Assembly: GCF_040183065.1 (NCBI RefSeq)
Contig: NC_091118.1
Location: forward strand, 212,405,029-212,469,028
Direction: 5' to 3'
Length of the DNA: 64,000 bases
Origin: Periplaneta americana
Taxonomy: Eukaryota; Arthropoda; Insecta; Blattodea; Blattidae
How positions within the stretch are numbered: position 1 is the stretch's first letter; each line of letters begins with the position of its first letter. Under the pieces are notes generated by a model. That model saw only the letters and a program-made list of their open reading frames with translations, ran no database searches and was not told the origin of the DNA. This document shows positions 1 through 10,920 of the stretch, one piece after another. The translations under genes were made by a program, and so were the position numbers.

Positions 1-690
1 ATAAGGTCTTGAACAAGTGATAAGTTTGAAGAACATTTTTGCAAGCTGCTTTAATTTTTTACACACACACAAACAACTTCTCCTACGTGGCGAGCCTCAG
101 CCGGAGTGTGATATGTGCCGTGTTCCTCTTACGGTGGAGGAACATTTTTTATTGCATTGCAGAAAATATGACCGTGTCTGCCGGCAATATGGAATTCTGC
201 TGACACTACGTGACGCTCTTGGAAATGATTTTAATTGTACAAATGCAGTTCTCAGATTTTTATCGAATATAGGACTCGATAAGGTGATTTAGTTTTTTAT
301 TGACCCATTTTACTTGTCCTCCGGACTCTCTATATCTGCAGGTTGCATTTTTTAGTATATGATTTTAACAAACTTGACATTCGGACCTTTTACATCCGTG
401 CATTTTATAAATGTGCCAGACAATTTATTTCCGGTGGCATTTGTTTTATTGTTTTGTTGTTTCTTTTTAAATACTACTTGGGGTCTGAGAACTTTTCACT
501 TTTATGGTTTTTATGCGTCACCTTGTTGAAAATGCATTTGTTTGCCTTGTTTTAACTGTGACAACGTTTTTTAGTTCTTTTAAGTATTCTGGTTATTGTG
601 CTGTGTTTGTGTTTAGTGAAATATTTTAGATAAGGGCGCAAATAGCCATAGTAGCTGACGCGCCCTTTTTAAACCCCACAAACAACTTAC
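1..690 (+). mobile_element. 3' end of a non-LTR retrotransposon (LINE), decayed
   Basis: An open frame runs to a stop at 292 and contains a cysteine/histidine cluster reading CDMCRVPLTVEEHFLLHC. This is the C-terminal zinc-knuckle-like motif that follows reverse transcriptase (and RNase H) in many insect LINEs of the Jockey/R1/LOA type. Upstream sequence is outside the window, so the class is uncertain. The roughly 370 bases after the stop look like a 3' untranslated tail and end near a GC-rich hairpin at 630-668. No intact protein remains. Confidence 0.6.
630..668 (+). other. GC-rich stem-loop in LINE 3' tail
   Basis: GGGCGC near 635 can pair with GCGCCC near 660, enclosing a loop containing AATAGCCATAGTAGC. 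Stem-loops at LINE 3' ends are known to serve as reverse-transcriptase recognition sites in several families. That role here is inference from position. Confidence 0.35.
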
Positions 691-1264
691 ATCTCATAGC
701 AACTGTTCAAAGTGGTGATGACCAGCCTTGATACATCCAGAACAATGCATGACATTTTGTTCCACTCTCATAAATATCCCTGATGTCTGTTGTACAATGA
801 GATACGCAGGTAAGAATCTGTTACAATCACATTCTCTTGCAAACAAGAAGATATTTAATGTTTTATTTCAAATCAACATACATCTCATAGCAACAACTTA
901 GAGCTCAGAACATTAATTGTGAAAGTGACTACCACCTGTCTCAGTACATGCATTACAACGATGTATGAAATTTTGTAAGCAATAACAAATATCACCATGG
1001 AAGCACCAGACAGTTGTTTGTTATAAAAAATAAAGCAGCTTACAGAAACGTTCTTCACATACACTTTAAAGATCTCGTGGCGTCCAAAATATCCATTTCC
1101 GACCACTGGTTCCTTATGTCAAATGCTCAGTTTTAGAGTCCTCTATTATCTGTATAATTTTGACCCTAAAGATTGGAGACACCCTGTATATCTACTGCAT
1201 ATATGACATTATACGTCCAGGAGAAATGCCACTGCTCTGGCCTGTAGTCTTGTTACGCATTCTT
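691..1264. other. No recognisable feature
   Basis: This is AT-rich sequence. CATCTCATAGCAAC occurs twice (near 690 and 880), suggesting a small diverged duplication. No coding signal was seen. Confidence 0.4.
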
Positions 1265-1690
1265 CCCTACTCTACTCCCCATAAGTTCTTTTTCCATTTC
1301 TTTATTTCACTATTTCCTCTTTTCTTTGCTTCATTTTTTTTTCTTTCTGCATTTGTTCATTTCTCTGTATCTCCTTACCTTTTTTGGTGTTTCTTTCTTT
1401 CTCCATTTCTTTATTGCTATTTGTTATTTTCTCTTTTCATTACTCCTTTCTTCATTTCTCTTTCCTCTTTTCTTTTTCACATCTTCATTTCTGTATTTTT
1501 TCATTTCTCCTTTCTTGCTCCATTTCTTGATTTTTCTATGTTCTTCTTTTCTTTTCCATTTCTCCTTTCTTTTTCCATTTCCTGATTTCTGTATTCTTTC
1601 ATTTTTCCTTTCTTCCTTCATTTCTTGATGTCCTTTTTTTCTTCTGTTTTTTTTTTTCAATTATCCTTTCTTTCCTATTTCTTAATTTTC
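1265..1690. repeat. Polypyrimidine tract of degenerate short repeats
   Basis: For about 425 bases the + strand is almost entirely C and T, built from variants of CCATTTCTT, TTTCTCCTTTC and TTGATTTCTGTATTC. The spacing is irregular, so this is a degenerate tandem array. The long overlapping open frames here encode only Phe/Ser/Leu on + and Lys/Arg/Glu on -, a composition artefact and not genes. Confidence 0.8.
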
Positions 1691-1884
1691 TCCATTTATG
1701 AGGTAGTTTGAAAGACGAAGTGTTTCGCACGAATATGCACACATTGCAGGAACTCCAGGCTAATACTGAGTATAAAATAAGAATTATTTCAATTGATGGG
1801 CTTAGACGAATGAGTGATAACATATTCTCGCGAAATCGAGTTTGTATACGAGCTTATTTTTAGCCATCGTGGTGGTCCAATTAG

Positions 1885-2366
1885 AATTTATAAAAGAGTT
1901 ATATTACAGGTTGTTCTGTATGGTTGTGAAACTTGGACTCTCGCTTTGAGAGAGGAACAGAGATTAAGAGTGTTCAAAAATAAGGTGCTTAGGAAAATAT
2001 TTGGGGCTAAGAGGGATGAAGTTACAGGAGAATAGAGAAAGTTACACAACGCAGAACTGCAAGCATTGTATTCTTCACCTGACATAATTAGTAACATTAA
2101 ATCCAGACGTTTGAGATGAGCAGGGCATGTAGCATGTATGGGCGAATCCAGGAATGCATATAATGTGTTAGTTGGGAGGCCATAGAGAAAAAGAACTTTC
2201 GGGAGGCCGAGACGTAGATGGGAGGATAATATTAAAATGGATTTGAGGGAAGTGGGATATGATGGTAGGGACTGGATTAATCTTGCTCAGGATAGGGACT
2301 AATGGTGGGCTTATCTGAGGGCGGCAATGAACCTCTGGGTTCTCTAAAAGTCATTTGAAAGTATGT
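1885..2366 (+). mobile_element. LINE family A, 5'-truncated copy 1 (degenerate)
   Basis: This matches the C-terminal part of the copy at 20974-21957, from the YGCETWTL motif through [14 protein letters not shown] to the LWVP end. It carries several stops and frameshifts: for example the TGG of WRKL is TAG near 2034, and the WAGH tryptophan is TGA near 2117. It ends with an altered GTA-rich tail near 2360. A tRNA-like SINE follows almost directly. Confidence 0.85.
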
Positions 2367-2367
2367 A

Positions 2368-2572
2368 AAGTAGTCCAGTGCCTAGAACGCTGAACTTAAC
2401 AATACTGTGAGCCTGAGTTCGATCCCCAGCATATCCCGATTTACAATTTGTGTTGGGCAAGCTTATCTCATCGTGGGTGTAGTGTAGACCAACATATCTA
2501 GCTTCTTATGGGTGAATGACGAACAGTCAAGCACCTGCCATTAGTAAAAAAAAAAAATAATAATAATAACTT
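2368..2572 (+). mobile_element. tRNA-derived SINE with A-rich/AAT tail
   Basis: A box A-like stretch near 2370 (GTAGTCCAGTGCCTAGAACG) is followed by a box B-like GAGTTCGATCCCCAG near 2414. The body ends in a poly-A plus (AAT)n tail at 2546-2570. The layout is that of a tRNA-headed SINE in + orientation. It may have used the end of the adjacent LINE as its landing site. Confidence 0.6.
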
Positions 2573-2649
2573 CTAAAATAACATTTTGATGATTGTGTAA
2601 AGAAATTTGTAAAACTTATGTCTTAGTGAATTCAGCAGTAAGTTTAAAG

Positions 2650-3503
2650 GCTCATTGACAATGAAAATTAAACATAACGTAAGCGTTAACTTAAGGATGT
2701 AAACATTACGGTAAAATCAAGAAGTCATACCATCATTCACGATGGGAATATAAACAGCAAACATACTCGGTAACCATGGAAACTTAACAACGACGCCATT
2801 TCCTCATATTATGTCATATACTTCAGCGCTCCATGATTGTGTTCTGTTTGCAAATCACGTAAGCATAAGCATGAAAGTTTGGAGTTTGCAAACTTACATG
2901 TTAACGTCTTACAGTAATGTTTATGTCAATACTTATGTGAATCATTGTGAATGATCCCATTTGGTAGCCTGGGCGCAAACTTCTGTGTTTATACATCACA
3001 TATTCATTTTGTATGAGGTCTCGCCCACCTCATTGAACACTACACGGCTACTATGAAGTAGCCAATATGTATTATTACTATTTAATACGAGAAAAATTCG
3101 TACTGGCACCGGGAATCGAACCCAGGACCTCTCAACTCTGCGCGCTGAGCGCTCTTTCCAACTGAGCTATGCAGGGACACGATCCACGACGCCGGCCGAA
3201 CCCCTCTCGTAATGCTTTTACGGCCTTACTACCTGCATTTGAGACGATACAAGTCATATATGCAGGAGCGCATATTTAAATGACTTTGTGGCCATATTCA
3301 ACATTAGTTTGTGACAACTGCTAACAGTTAATACATCACATATTTGGGGTTCGGCCGGTGCCGTGGATCATGTCCAGGCATGGCTCGGTTGGAAAGAGCT
3401 CTCAGCGTGCAGAGCTGAGAGGTCCTGGGTTCGATTCCCGGTGCTGGTACGAATTTTTCTGTGTTTATGTTATGGTTATGTTTAATTTTCATTGTGAATG
3501 GTA
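2650..3503. mobile_element. MITE with terminal inverted repeats, split by a later insertion
   Basis: The left end contains ACAATGAAAATTAAACATAA (2657-2676). Its reverse complement recurs near 3477-3496, ending CATTGTGAATGG near 3503. Removing the insertion at 2993-3456 and one copy of its 12-bp duplication restores a continuous element of about 378 bp. A second diverged inverted motif lies near 2910-2962. The MITE's own target duplication was not resolved. Confidence 0.5.
2993..3456. mobile_element. 464-bp insertion with two tRNA-like units in inverted orientation
   Basis: The 12-bp direct repeats TTCTGTGTTTAT at 2981-2992 and 3457-3468 bound this insertion, as expected for retroposition. 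Inside, a tRNA-like unit on the minus strand (about 3100-3178) and a near-identical one on the plus strand (about 3372-3452) form arms of roughly 100-120 bp. The plus unit has a box A-like GGCTCGGTTGGAAAGAG, an anticodon-like stem with loop GTGCAGA (anticodon GCA) and box B GGTTCGATTCCCGG. About 97 bases to the left of the arms lie outside the palindrome. No CCA end or functional tRNA is claimed. Confidence 0.7.
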
Positions 3504-3756
3504 GCACCTGGACATTTCCTACATTTTATCTTCTGGAACACACAATGTCATTAATGTTGATTTTCTACAATCAGTGTGTGCTTGCATATCACATGTACAG
3601 CAGTGAGTTACATGCATCACGCTTATCTTTCCTGCTTGAAGGTGACGGCACTCAAAGTACAGTACTTGACATTATCACTAGCTTTATCTTGTTCAGAGAA
3701 AGAACAAAAACAAAAAATAGGTTACCACTACAAAATGGGTTTCTGTTCATAGAATA

Positions 3757-4560
3757 ATGTTGTTGTTTTCTAATGCCAGGCGTTTGACAATAAAGTCATT
3801 TGACCTCTTGCACTCCAATATTTTTCAAAGATATTATCATGACCAGCCACTGAAGCACAGATTTTGAGGTGTTCCGAATCCATTTCTTGGTTTGAGTTGC
3901 ACAATGGGCAGTTAGGGGACTGATATATTCCAATTTTATGCAGGTGTTTGGCCAAACAATCATGGCCTGTTGCCAATCTAAATGCAGCTACAGACGATTT
4001 TCGTGGTAAATCGGGAATTAACTGTGGATTATGATGCAGAGAGTTCCATTTTTTTCCCTTGAGATTGTGTTACCAAATTTTGTTTGTTGAAGTCTAAGTA
4101 TGTACATTTAATAAGTCTTTTCACAGAATAATATGTAGATTTAGTAACAGGTCTGTAAGTAGCAGTGCTGCCCTTCTTTGCTAAAGCATCCGCATTCTCG
4201 TTTCCCAGGATTCCACAATGGGATGGTATCCATTGGAATAGAATTCTTTTATTGAGTGATATTAATTGAGAGAGCATTTTAGTTATTTCTGCTGTTTGAG
4301 ATGAAGGTGTGTGTTTAGAGACTGTTGATAGAATATCTGCTTTGGAGTCTGACAATATAACTGCATTCTTAAATTTATTGATGTGGCTTAGAAGATTCCT
4401 GAGACTTTCACTTATTGCAACGATTTCTCCATCAAAACTTGTTGTTCCATATCCAAGAGATCTATAAAGTGAGAAGAGACAGCACGTAACACCTGCACCG
4501 GCACCTTGTTCTCTGGAGATCAAGGATCCGTCGGTGTATAAATGAAGCCACTTTTGTCAA
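3757..4560 (-). pseudogene. LINE ORF2 C-terminus: RNase H domain plus CCHC-like tail, frameshifted
   Basis: Read on the minus strand, the frame ending at 4029 shows an RNase HI fold: an acidic GEIVAISE, then LSDSKAD, then WIPSHCGILGNENADALAKK. These are the family's catalytic acidic residues and the conserved SHCGI.GNE.AD box. A run of seven A's on the coding strand near 4050 shifts the frame. The next frame continues through an LATGHDCLAKHLHKIG segment and CPLCNSNQEMDSEHLKIC, the terminal zinc-knuckle, to about 3770. The domain order reverse transcriptase, RNase H, knuckle is typical of I-clade-like LINEs; the reverse transcriptase is absent. The 3' tail (minus) is a short CAA-type repeat near 3757. 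Confidence 0.8.
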
Positions 4561-5795
4561 GGGTACCTAATATTAATTGTCTCTAAAGACAATAATTGAA
4601 TAATAATATGAAGTGTAGTCTATATCAAAAGAACTCTCAAAAGAGCTATATAATCTTACAAAATGAGAAGACAGCGGAACAAGTAAATCGTGTAGATGAA
4701 AAATAGTTGAATGCAGAAACAAGTTTTGCTTTAGATTACGCAATACATTGTGGCACCATCTGAGCGTTTTATGAATACAAAATGTGAGGAGTGACATACA
4801 AGTGAATTGGGGAGTCTTGAAAGAAACTAAGTACACTTTGTGTGGTTTTCGGTAAATTGAAAAAATGTGTCTGAATGTTAAATTTTTTATGTTTATACTT
4901 ATTTTATTTTTCACACTGGTAAAGTATTGGTCATTGTTAAAAATTGAATATAAATTAAAATTTCATACATCACTTCAGTTAGAGAAATAAATTAATGCAT
5001 TCAATTCTACATCACAGCATCAGACAAATTGGTACTTCAGGTTACTTTATTGTTATTTTTGCAAGTATAAAATTAAATTTCAGCATGCCAAACTCAGTTG
5101 AAGGGGAAAGTATGACGTCAATCTCACTCCAAAACTTTTCAGACATGATTAACATCCATGCATCACTCTCGATCAAAAACTTGCTTCAGTGACGGATAGT
5201 ACATAAACTCATGTTGTAAAAAGAATCACCTCTCTAAACATAAGCTAGGATAAGATTGATGTCCACAAACTACTGAACGTTTCTCTATTTAGTGATTAAC
5301 TGATCACAGACACCTCTTGTTTTCCACTAATATATCAGTATTTGGCTGGAATATGTTAATACGTAGATGCAGAGCAAAGACAAGATGACAGTCATTTAAC
5401 CTCGAAAACGCAGCTGATTTAGGCTACACTGATTAATTTAAAGAAAATATTGTTCACGACAAAAAAACAATATATCGACACAGACATTGCAATTATACGA
5501 ACTGCAACATTTTTCATGTTAAGATACATTTCTATTGCCAATAACTAGTATATAAATCTCGACCACTTTTCTCTAATGTTGTTATGAAACTACTGACAGC
5601 AAATCGTTTAACAATTTTGTCACTTATTAAATTAAAAATTCCCAAATGAAAACAAAATTTAATAAAATACGCAACACGACAACAATTTTACATAATTACG
5701 TACTTCTAAGTTCGTTTTTCCCCCTAATCTTTACCATGGGTAGCTTTGAAATAACGTCTTCTATTATATATTGAACGGAACATAATAGATCACTT
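4561..5795. other. No recognisable feature
   Basis: AT-rich sequence with only short open frames lacking domain motifs or convincing splice sites. It is intergenic or intronic. Confidence 0.4.
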
Positions 5796-6545
5796 ACTTA
5801 CTGGCTTTTAAGGAACCCGGAGGTTCATTGCCGCCCTCACATAAGCCCGCCATTAGTCCCTATCCTGAGCAAGATTAATCCATTCTCTATCATATCCCAC
5901 CTTCCTCAAATCAATTTTAATATTATCTTCCCATCTACATCTTGGCCTCCCCAAAGATCTTTTTCCCTCTGGCCTCCCAACTAACACTCTATATGCATTT
6001 CTAGATTCACCCATACGTGCTACATGCCCTGCCCATCTCAAACGTCTGGATTTAATGTTCCTAATTATGTCAGGTGAAGAATACAATGCGTGCAGTTCTG
6101 TGTTGTGTAACTTTCTCCATTCTCCTGTAACTTCATCCCTCCTAGCCCCAAATATTTTCCTAAGCCCTTATTCTCAAACACCCTTAATCTATGTTCCTCT
6201 CTGAAAGTGAGAGTCCAAGTTTCACAACCATAAAGAACAACTGGTAATATAACTGTTTTATAAATTCTAACTTTCAGATTTTTTGACAGCAGACTGGATG
6301 ATAAAAGCTTCTCAACCGAATAATAACAGGCATTTCCCATATTTATTCTGTGTTTAATTTCCTCCCGAGTGTCATTTATATTTGTTACTGTTGCTCCCAG
6401 ATATTTGAACTTCTCCACCTCTTTAAAAGATAAATTTCCAATTTTTATATTTCCATTTCGTACAATATTCTCGTCATAAGACATAATCATAATATAATAG
6501 ACCATTATCTTTATTATTTCCTTCAACAATAAAATAACCATATTC
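5796..6545 (-). mobile_element. LINE family A, 5'-truncated copy 2
   Basis: The tail TTACTTACT at 5795-5803 marks the 3' end on the minus strand. Reading leftward from about 6545, the peptide matches the copy at 20974-21957 from [11 protein letters not shown] through [24 protein letters not shown] and [14 protein letters not shown]. It is broken into at least two frames near 6065-6090 and near 6160. The region upstream of NIVRNG has decayed beyond recognition. Confidence 0.88.
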
Positions 6546-6856
6546 CCATTCCTCACTGAAGCTGTATCTTGTTACTGTAGACAGTGCCATTTTCAAATAT
6601 TCTGTAAACTACTCGCCACTGAATATTTACATTCTGCAGGTAACAACTGACTAAACAGAATGAAAACCGTTGCGGACAGGAAGTGGAGGAAGTAGGGGTG
6701 GTAATGTTTGCACTTTACGGAGCGCATGTTGGCATCCCTGGTGCAAAACGTAATAAGAAAATGTCGTCTTTGTTACTTTTTTATATGGTAGTAAGAGTTA
6801 TGTAATTTAACGTAATGTGTTCCAATGCTTCTCTAACTTAATGTAATCTTTTGCAG
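6546..6856. other. Intron or intergenic DNA before the exon at 6857
   Basis: No coding signal was seen. The last 15 bases form a pyrimidine-rich acceptor ending TCTTTTGCAG, consistent with an intron 3' end. Confidence 0.5.
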
Positions 6857-7091
6857 AGACATCGATGTTCTACAGAAATGTGTTGTGAAATCCTTGGAAG
6901 GATGTTCTGAACCCACGCCTGCAAATATAGTTGACAGTATGTTCAACTTTGTTCGAAAAATGACGCCATGTGCCAAGATTTCTTCGAAAGCTGCTGGTGT
7001 AGTAAGTGACGATGGAAGTGGAAGTGCGAGTAACACAGCTGCAATAGTAACGGTGATAGCATTACTGTTTATGACAGTATTTGCAAGATAA
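6857..7091 (+). CDS. Terminal exon, probable 27 kDa hemolymph glycoprotein-like (DUF1397-type) protein
   Basis: A good acceptor (TTTTGCAG, AG at 6855-6856) precedes a 78-codon frame entered with its first base completing a split codon and ending in TAA at 7091. The peptide starts DIDVLQKCVVKSLEGC and contains EPTPANIVDSMFNFVRK followed by a cysteine. The pattern C.....L..C..PTPANIV.S.F.F.RK.TPC is what I recall of the insect 27 kDa hemolymph glycoprotein family (secreted, function poorly defined). After a Ser/Gly-rich linker the last 15-18 residues are hydrophobic (TAAIVTVIALLFMTVF) and end with Arg. That could be a GPI-anchor signal or a membrane tail, which is not something I associate with the secreted family members. 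Upstream exons were not found in the window; they may lie left of 1. The family call is from memory. Confidence 0.6.
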
Positions 7092-8331
7092 GTGTAGCAG
7101 TACCACCTTAAAAAGAACATTTTATGAAGTTATTACTAGAAAAAGTCGCTAATTATTCTTTTTTTTTTTTTTACATTGGTTAAAATTTATAAAGTGTAAA
7201 TTGAAAATCTGAGCTCTATTTTACTATGTCTCCAGTTCTAAATATTTATTTTTATGTGACATATGCATAACGCAATTTGTGATTAGGAGGCATATATGGA
7301 TACAAAACTGAATTTATTTTGTCACTATTTTTTTTTAATGTTGTTCTACGTATAGATGTATTTCGGATATTGAAAATGAAATTCCTCGAAAGAAGATACC
7401 TTTATTGTTTACTCTGTAATCATTAAAACATGTAACTTTTTAAGAAGATTGCAGTAATAATTTGTAAAAAGTTTCTTCTTTGTCAGTACGAATGAAAGCT
7501 CTTAATGCATAGTTATGTTTTTGTTATTACAGTCATATGTTTACATTTAATTTCAATTGTTGTATATAAAATCATCCTGCCATTCTCCAGGATTAAAAAA
7601 AAAATGTTTCATTTTTATTTCGTTGTAATTTTTGGAGTCTATTTATACATTACAAATGTTAAGTTACTTTTTTTTTTCCGATTTCTTTTCTTCACCATAG
7701 ATTTGTAGCTTATTACTGGAATATCTAATATTTATTTACACAATTTAATGTCTTGTCTTTAATTCGATAAAAGCAAATACATCAATATTAGTTCCACCTT
7801 TCTCCACTATCTTCATGATTTCACTACTAGAAACTTTAAACTGAAACTGTTGGTTGTCGGTGTATAAGAGTTTCCTTACTATCATTTTTGTGTTAATTGT
7901 ACTTATTTCAAAATTGAGGTATGACATGGTATAAATGGCCGATACTTTTAATGACCATTTCTTAATGGTTAAGCATGGGACCAGCCAGAGTCTATTCCTT
8001 GGGAAAGAAATCAATGTTGCAACATCTTGCAGGTAAACCACATTGTGATTTTTATTCTGTAAGTTTTTGGCTGATACTACCTCAACAACAGTGTAAAAAT
8101 TTTGTTGTAAATTTAAACAGCTTTACTGAGAAAATGAACTTACAATATAGAAACATACAAACATTCGCTTGCAGATAATATTGATGATTATAAAATAAAT
8201 ATAATACAAAAATATCGTTAAATTATGATATTTAAAAAAGTAATATAGGTTCACTACAATTTTTGGTTGGTTCATGTTCTGAGCATTAAATAAGAGATTA
8301 TAAATGAAAAATGTACAATTAATTTACAGTA
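7092..8331. other. Probable 3' UTR and AT-rich flank
   Basis: The first several hundred bases after the stop at 7091 are AT-rich and gene-free, as expected for a 3' UTR. ATTAAA near 7423 is a possible poly(A) signal, but no decisive site is visible. The open frames at 7505-7708 and 7975-8178 show no domain features. Confidence 0.4.
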
Positions 8332-9147
8332 CAGTGAAACTTCCCTTAACGGACACTTCCCAATAGCGGACTCCTCTCAATAGCGGACATTTTAAAATTC
8401 CCCTGCAAAATAACATTGGCCCTTATGATAAAATTCTTCCAAATAGCGGACATTCTCAATAACGGACGCGGACACTGAAATGTATCTCCCAACAGCAATT
8501 AAAACTTCCAAATAACGGACAGTGTGAAAGAAAAAAAGAAAAAGACGGTTGTAAATTAAACGGAATTCTTTGCAACAATCATTATCGTGCATTTGAACGT
8601 TCTTGTACTTTATTGAAGGTAAGCAGCACAGTTGTTAGTTGTGATACTGTACGTGAGCAGTCCGTACTTTCTTAGTTTGTCAAGTTGAGTGTTCGGAAGT
8701 ACAGTCACTTTAAAAATGTCACAAAGACATAAACGTTTGTCACTAAAAGAGAAAGTGGATGTTGTAGAGCATAGTGAGAAGGAGAAATTAAGTGTTCGTG
8801 AGCTGGCCACAAAGTTTAATATGGAAAAAACTCAGGTTAGTGAAATTTTGAAAAACAAGGTTTTATTTTAAAATCAACAGTTCTAGATTTCTTTGTGTAA
8901 GGTGAAGTGGTACAGTGACTGATGTTTATTTCATTTACAAAGCATTTACTGGTACGATTTCTCTCTGGATGAATACTGTAAACAACCTCGCTGTCTACTG
9001 TATTGTACTGTAAAATATAGTGTTGAATATGTATGAGAAATTTTAATGTACTGTATACATACTAACGATTTTCTAAATAGCGGACACTTCTCAATAACGG
9101 ACATTTAATTTTTCCCCGGTAGGGTCCGCTATTGGGAAGTTTCACTG
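8332..9147 (+). mobile_element. pogo/Tigger-like DNA transposon, internally deleted (816 bp)
   Basis: Terminal inverted repeats begin CAGTGAAACTTCCC at 8332 and end GGGAAGTTTCACTG at 9147. They are flanked by TA on both sides (8330-8331, 9148-9149). Subterminal CAATAGCGGAC-type motifs repeat several times at both ends. These TIRs, the TA target and the encoded CENP-B-like N-terminus (8716-8871) all point to the pogo/Tigger group of Tc1/mariner. The DDE catalytic region is missing. Confidence 0.9.
8716..8871 (+). pseudogene. pogo transposase N-terminus (CENP-B/psq helix-turn-helix) fragment
   Basis: The frame from ATG 8716 encodes 51 residues beginning MSQRHKRLSLKEKVDVVEH, followed by the LSVRELATKFN and ILKNK segments. 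This is the N-terminal helix-turn-helix of pogo-type transposases and CENP-B, which binds the TIRs. It stops shortly after ILKNK, where the family continues into a second DNA-binding domain and the DDE core. The deletion makes the element non-autonomous. Confidence 0.8.
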
Positions 9148-10920
9148 TACCAGTACTTCTAAGGGTGACGCAAAATACTGTCAAAATACTGTTAATTTTA
9201 TTACATATTCTCTTGCAGTACCACCTTCTCGAGCAAACAAGCTTTGCAAGGAAGAAAATAAAAAAAAAATTTGAAATTAGAAAAACCAAGAGTAAATAGG
9301 GTTGACTGAGGTGGCGGGAGGAAAGTATTAGTAACTGAGGTTGGTTCTATATCACTTGCAGTTGTTGTACAACCGTATGATCAGCAAAAAGTTCTAGCTC
9401 TAGCTGGCCCTATTGTAAATCGATATAATTTGTATAACATAATCTGCAGGTGTGCGGCTTACAAAATGACCGTGGTTTTGAAATGTACTTCTAATGTTGA
9501 TTTTACATGCTAAGTACTGAGAGATATTAAAATGTTAAATTATCTTACTGTTTATAGCATGGACTCTTAGAAATAACTTTTTTTTTCCTATAAACTGAAT
9601 TGTAAATGTCAATTTTAAGACTTGTTTAAGGAAAGAAAGAATTCACATACAAATTAGATGCAAACATTTTGACCGGTTATATTATATGTATCAAAAAATT
9701 CTGTTTGTCAAAATAGAAATTACAGATAATTTTATACACTATCATGTTACCTCTGACCACATATAACAGATTGGCAGCAATATAGGATTTTTTTTTGGCA
9801 ATAATATGAGTACTTCCACAGACCGACAACAGATGATGTGATATGGCTAAATAGCCCTAGAATAGCCTAGCTCTGGACACTACAGCAGCGTTGCCAACCA
9901 TGCAATATGTGGTAACACTTGTAGGATAATATAATAATTTTTTTATGTAATTTGGGTAAGAAAATTTAATACTGGCATACTCAGAGTATATCATTTTTTC
10001 CATACAATAAAGTAAGAAAGGAATTCATAGAGCTGACATGAAGTAATAAGTATTACACACTATAGAGCTTGCAACTATTCTTCCATCTAGCGGTCATTAC
10101 CAAAAGATCATTTTCGACAGTGGAGATGCCTAGCGACCGTTCTTCTCTGGTGGGCAGGCAAAAAGACTTAAGTCACTATGCAAAATTTACAGGAGGAACT
10201 TTCACAGATTTAAACAACTGCTGTAAATCCGAAAAAGTGACATGTTTCGGCTACTTCGTGATTTTCTTTATTCTTTACGTCACTGGTTTTAGGACTTTTT
10301 TAAGAAACTGGTTTAATGAAGGAATATAAAATTATATCTTATATCACAAAAAGTAATGACTTAGCTCTTTTGTCCGCCCACTGGAGAATTCTGTTACCAT
10401 TTTATAACATGGGAATGGCCAATCTGATATATATGTGATCGGGGGTGTTACTTGTATAATTAATTAAATACATATTTATTACTTGATTGTAGTTAAGATA
10501 TTTCACAGTTATTTTCTGTTATGGATTCTTTAAAAGAAAAAAAAAAAGTGGGAAGTTGAGCAATTTGTGCAGGAAATAATACTTTGACTTTGACCACATG
10601 GACAAATCTATATCTACAAATGTTGCCAACTTTTCAAAAGTAAATAATGATACCAGTACATAACTCAATATTGCAACTTATATTCAGAATGCCTTTCAGC
10701 TTTCAGGCAAACATTTAGGCACTTGAAGACATTTTGAGAAGTATTCTGTAATTTAATATCAAAAATAAAAAGCTAGGAAAAAAACACCTAAGTGTAGTCT
10801 GAGTACAGTCATGTACATACTGTAAATACACGTTACAGGAGTTTATTTTTATTTTATTATAGAGTTCTTGTAAATTTTTATTTTTTAAGACAGGCCTAAC
10901 ATTCTAATACTTCAGTTGCT
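9148..10920. other. No recognisable feature
   Basis: AT-rich DNA without convincing exons. The 86-codon frame at 10069-10329 has one hydrophobic stretch but no acceptor, donor or family motif that I recognise. Confidence 0.35.

Noticed and set aside
1160-1660. Long overlapping frames rich in Phe/Ser (+) and Lys/Glu (-)
   Set aside because: They are composition artefacts of the polypyrimidine tract and are open in several frames at once.
8332-9147. Domesticated CENP-B-like host gene
   Set aside because: The frame is truncated after the helix-turn-helix and lies inside TA-flanked TIRs, so it is a transposon remnant.
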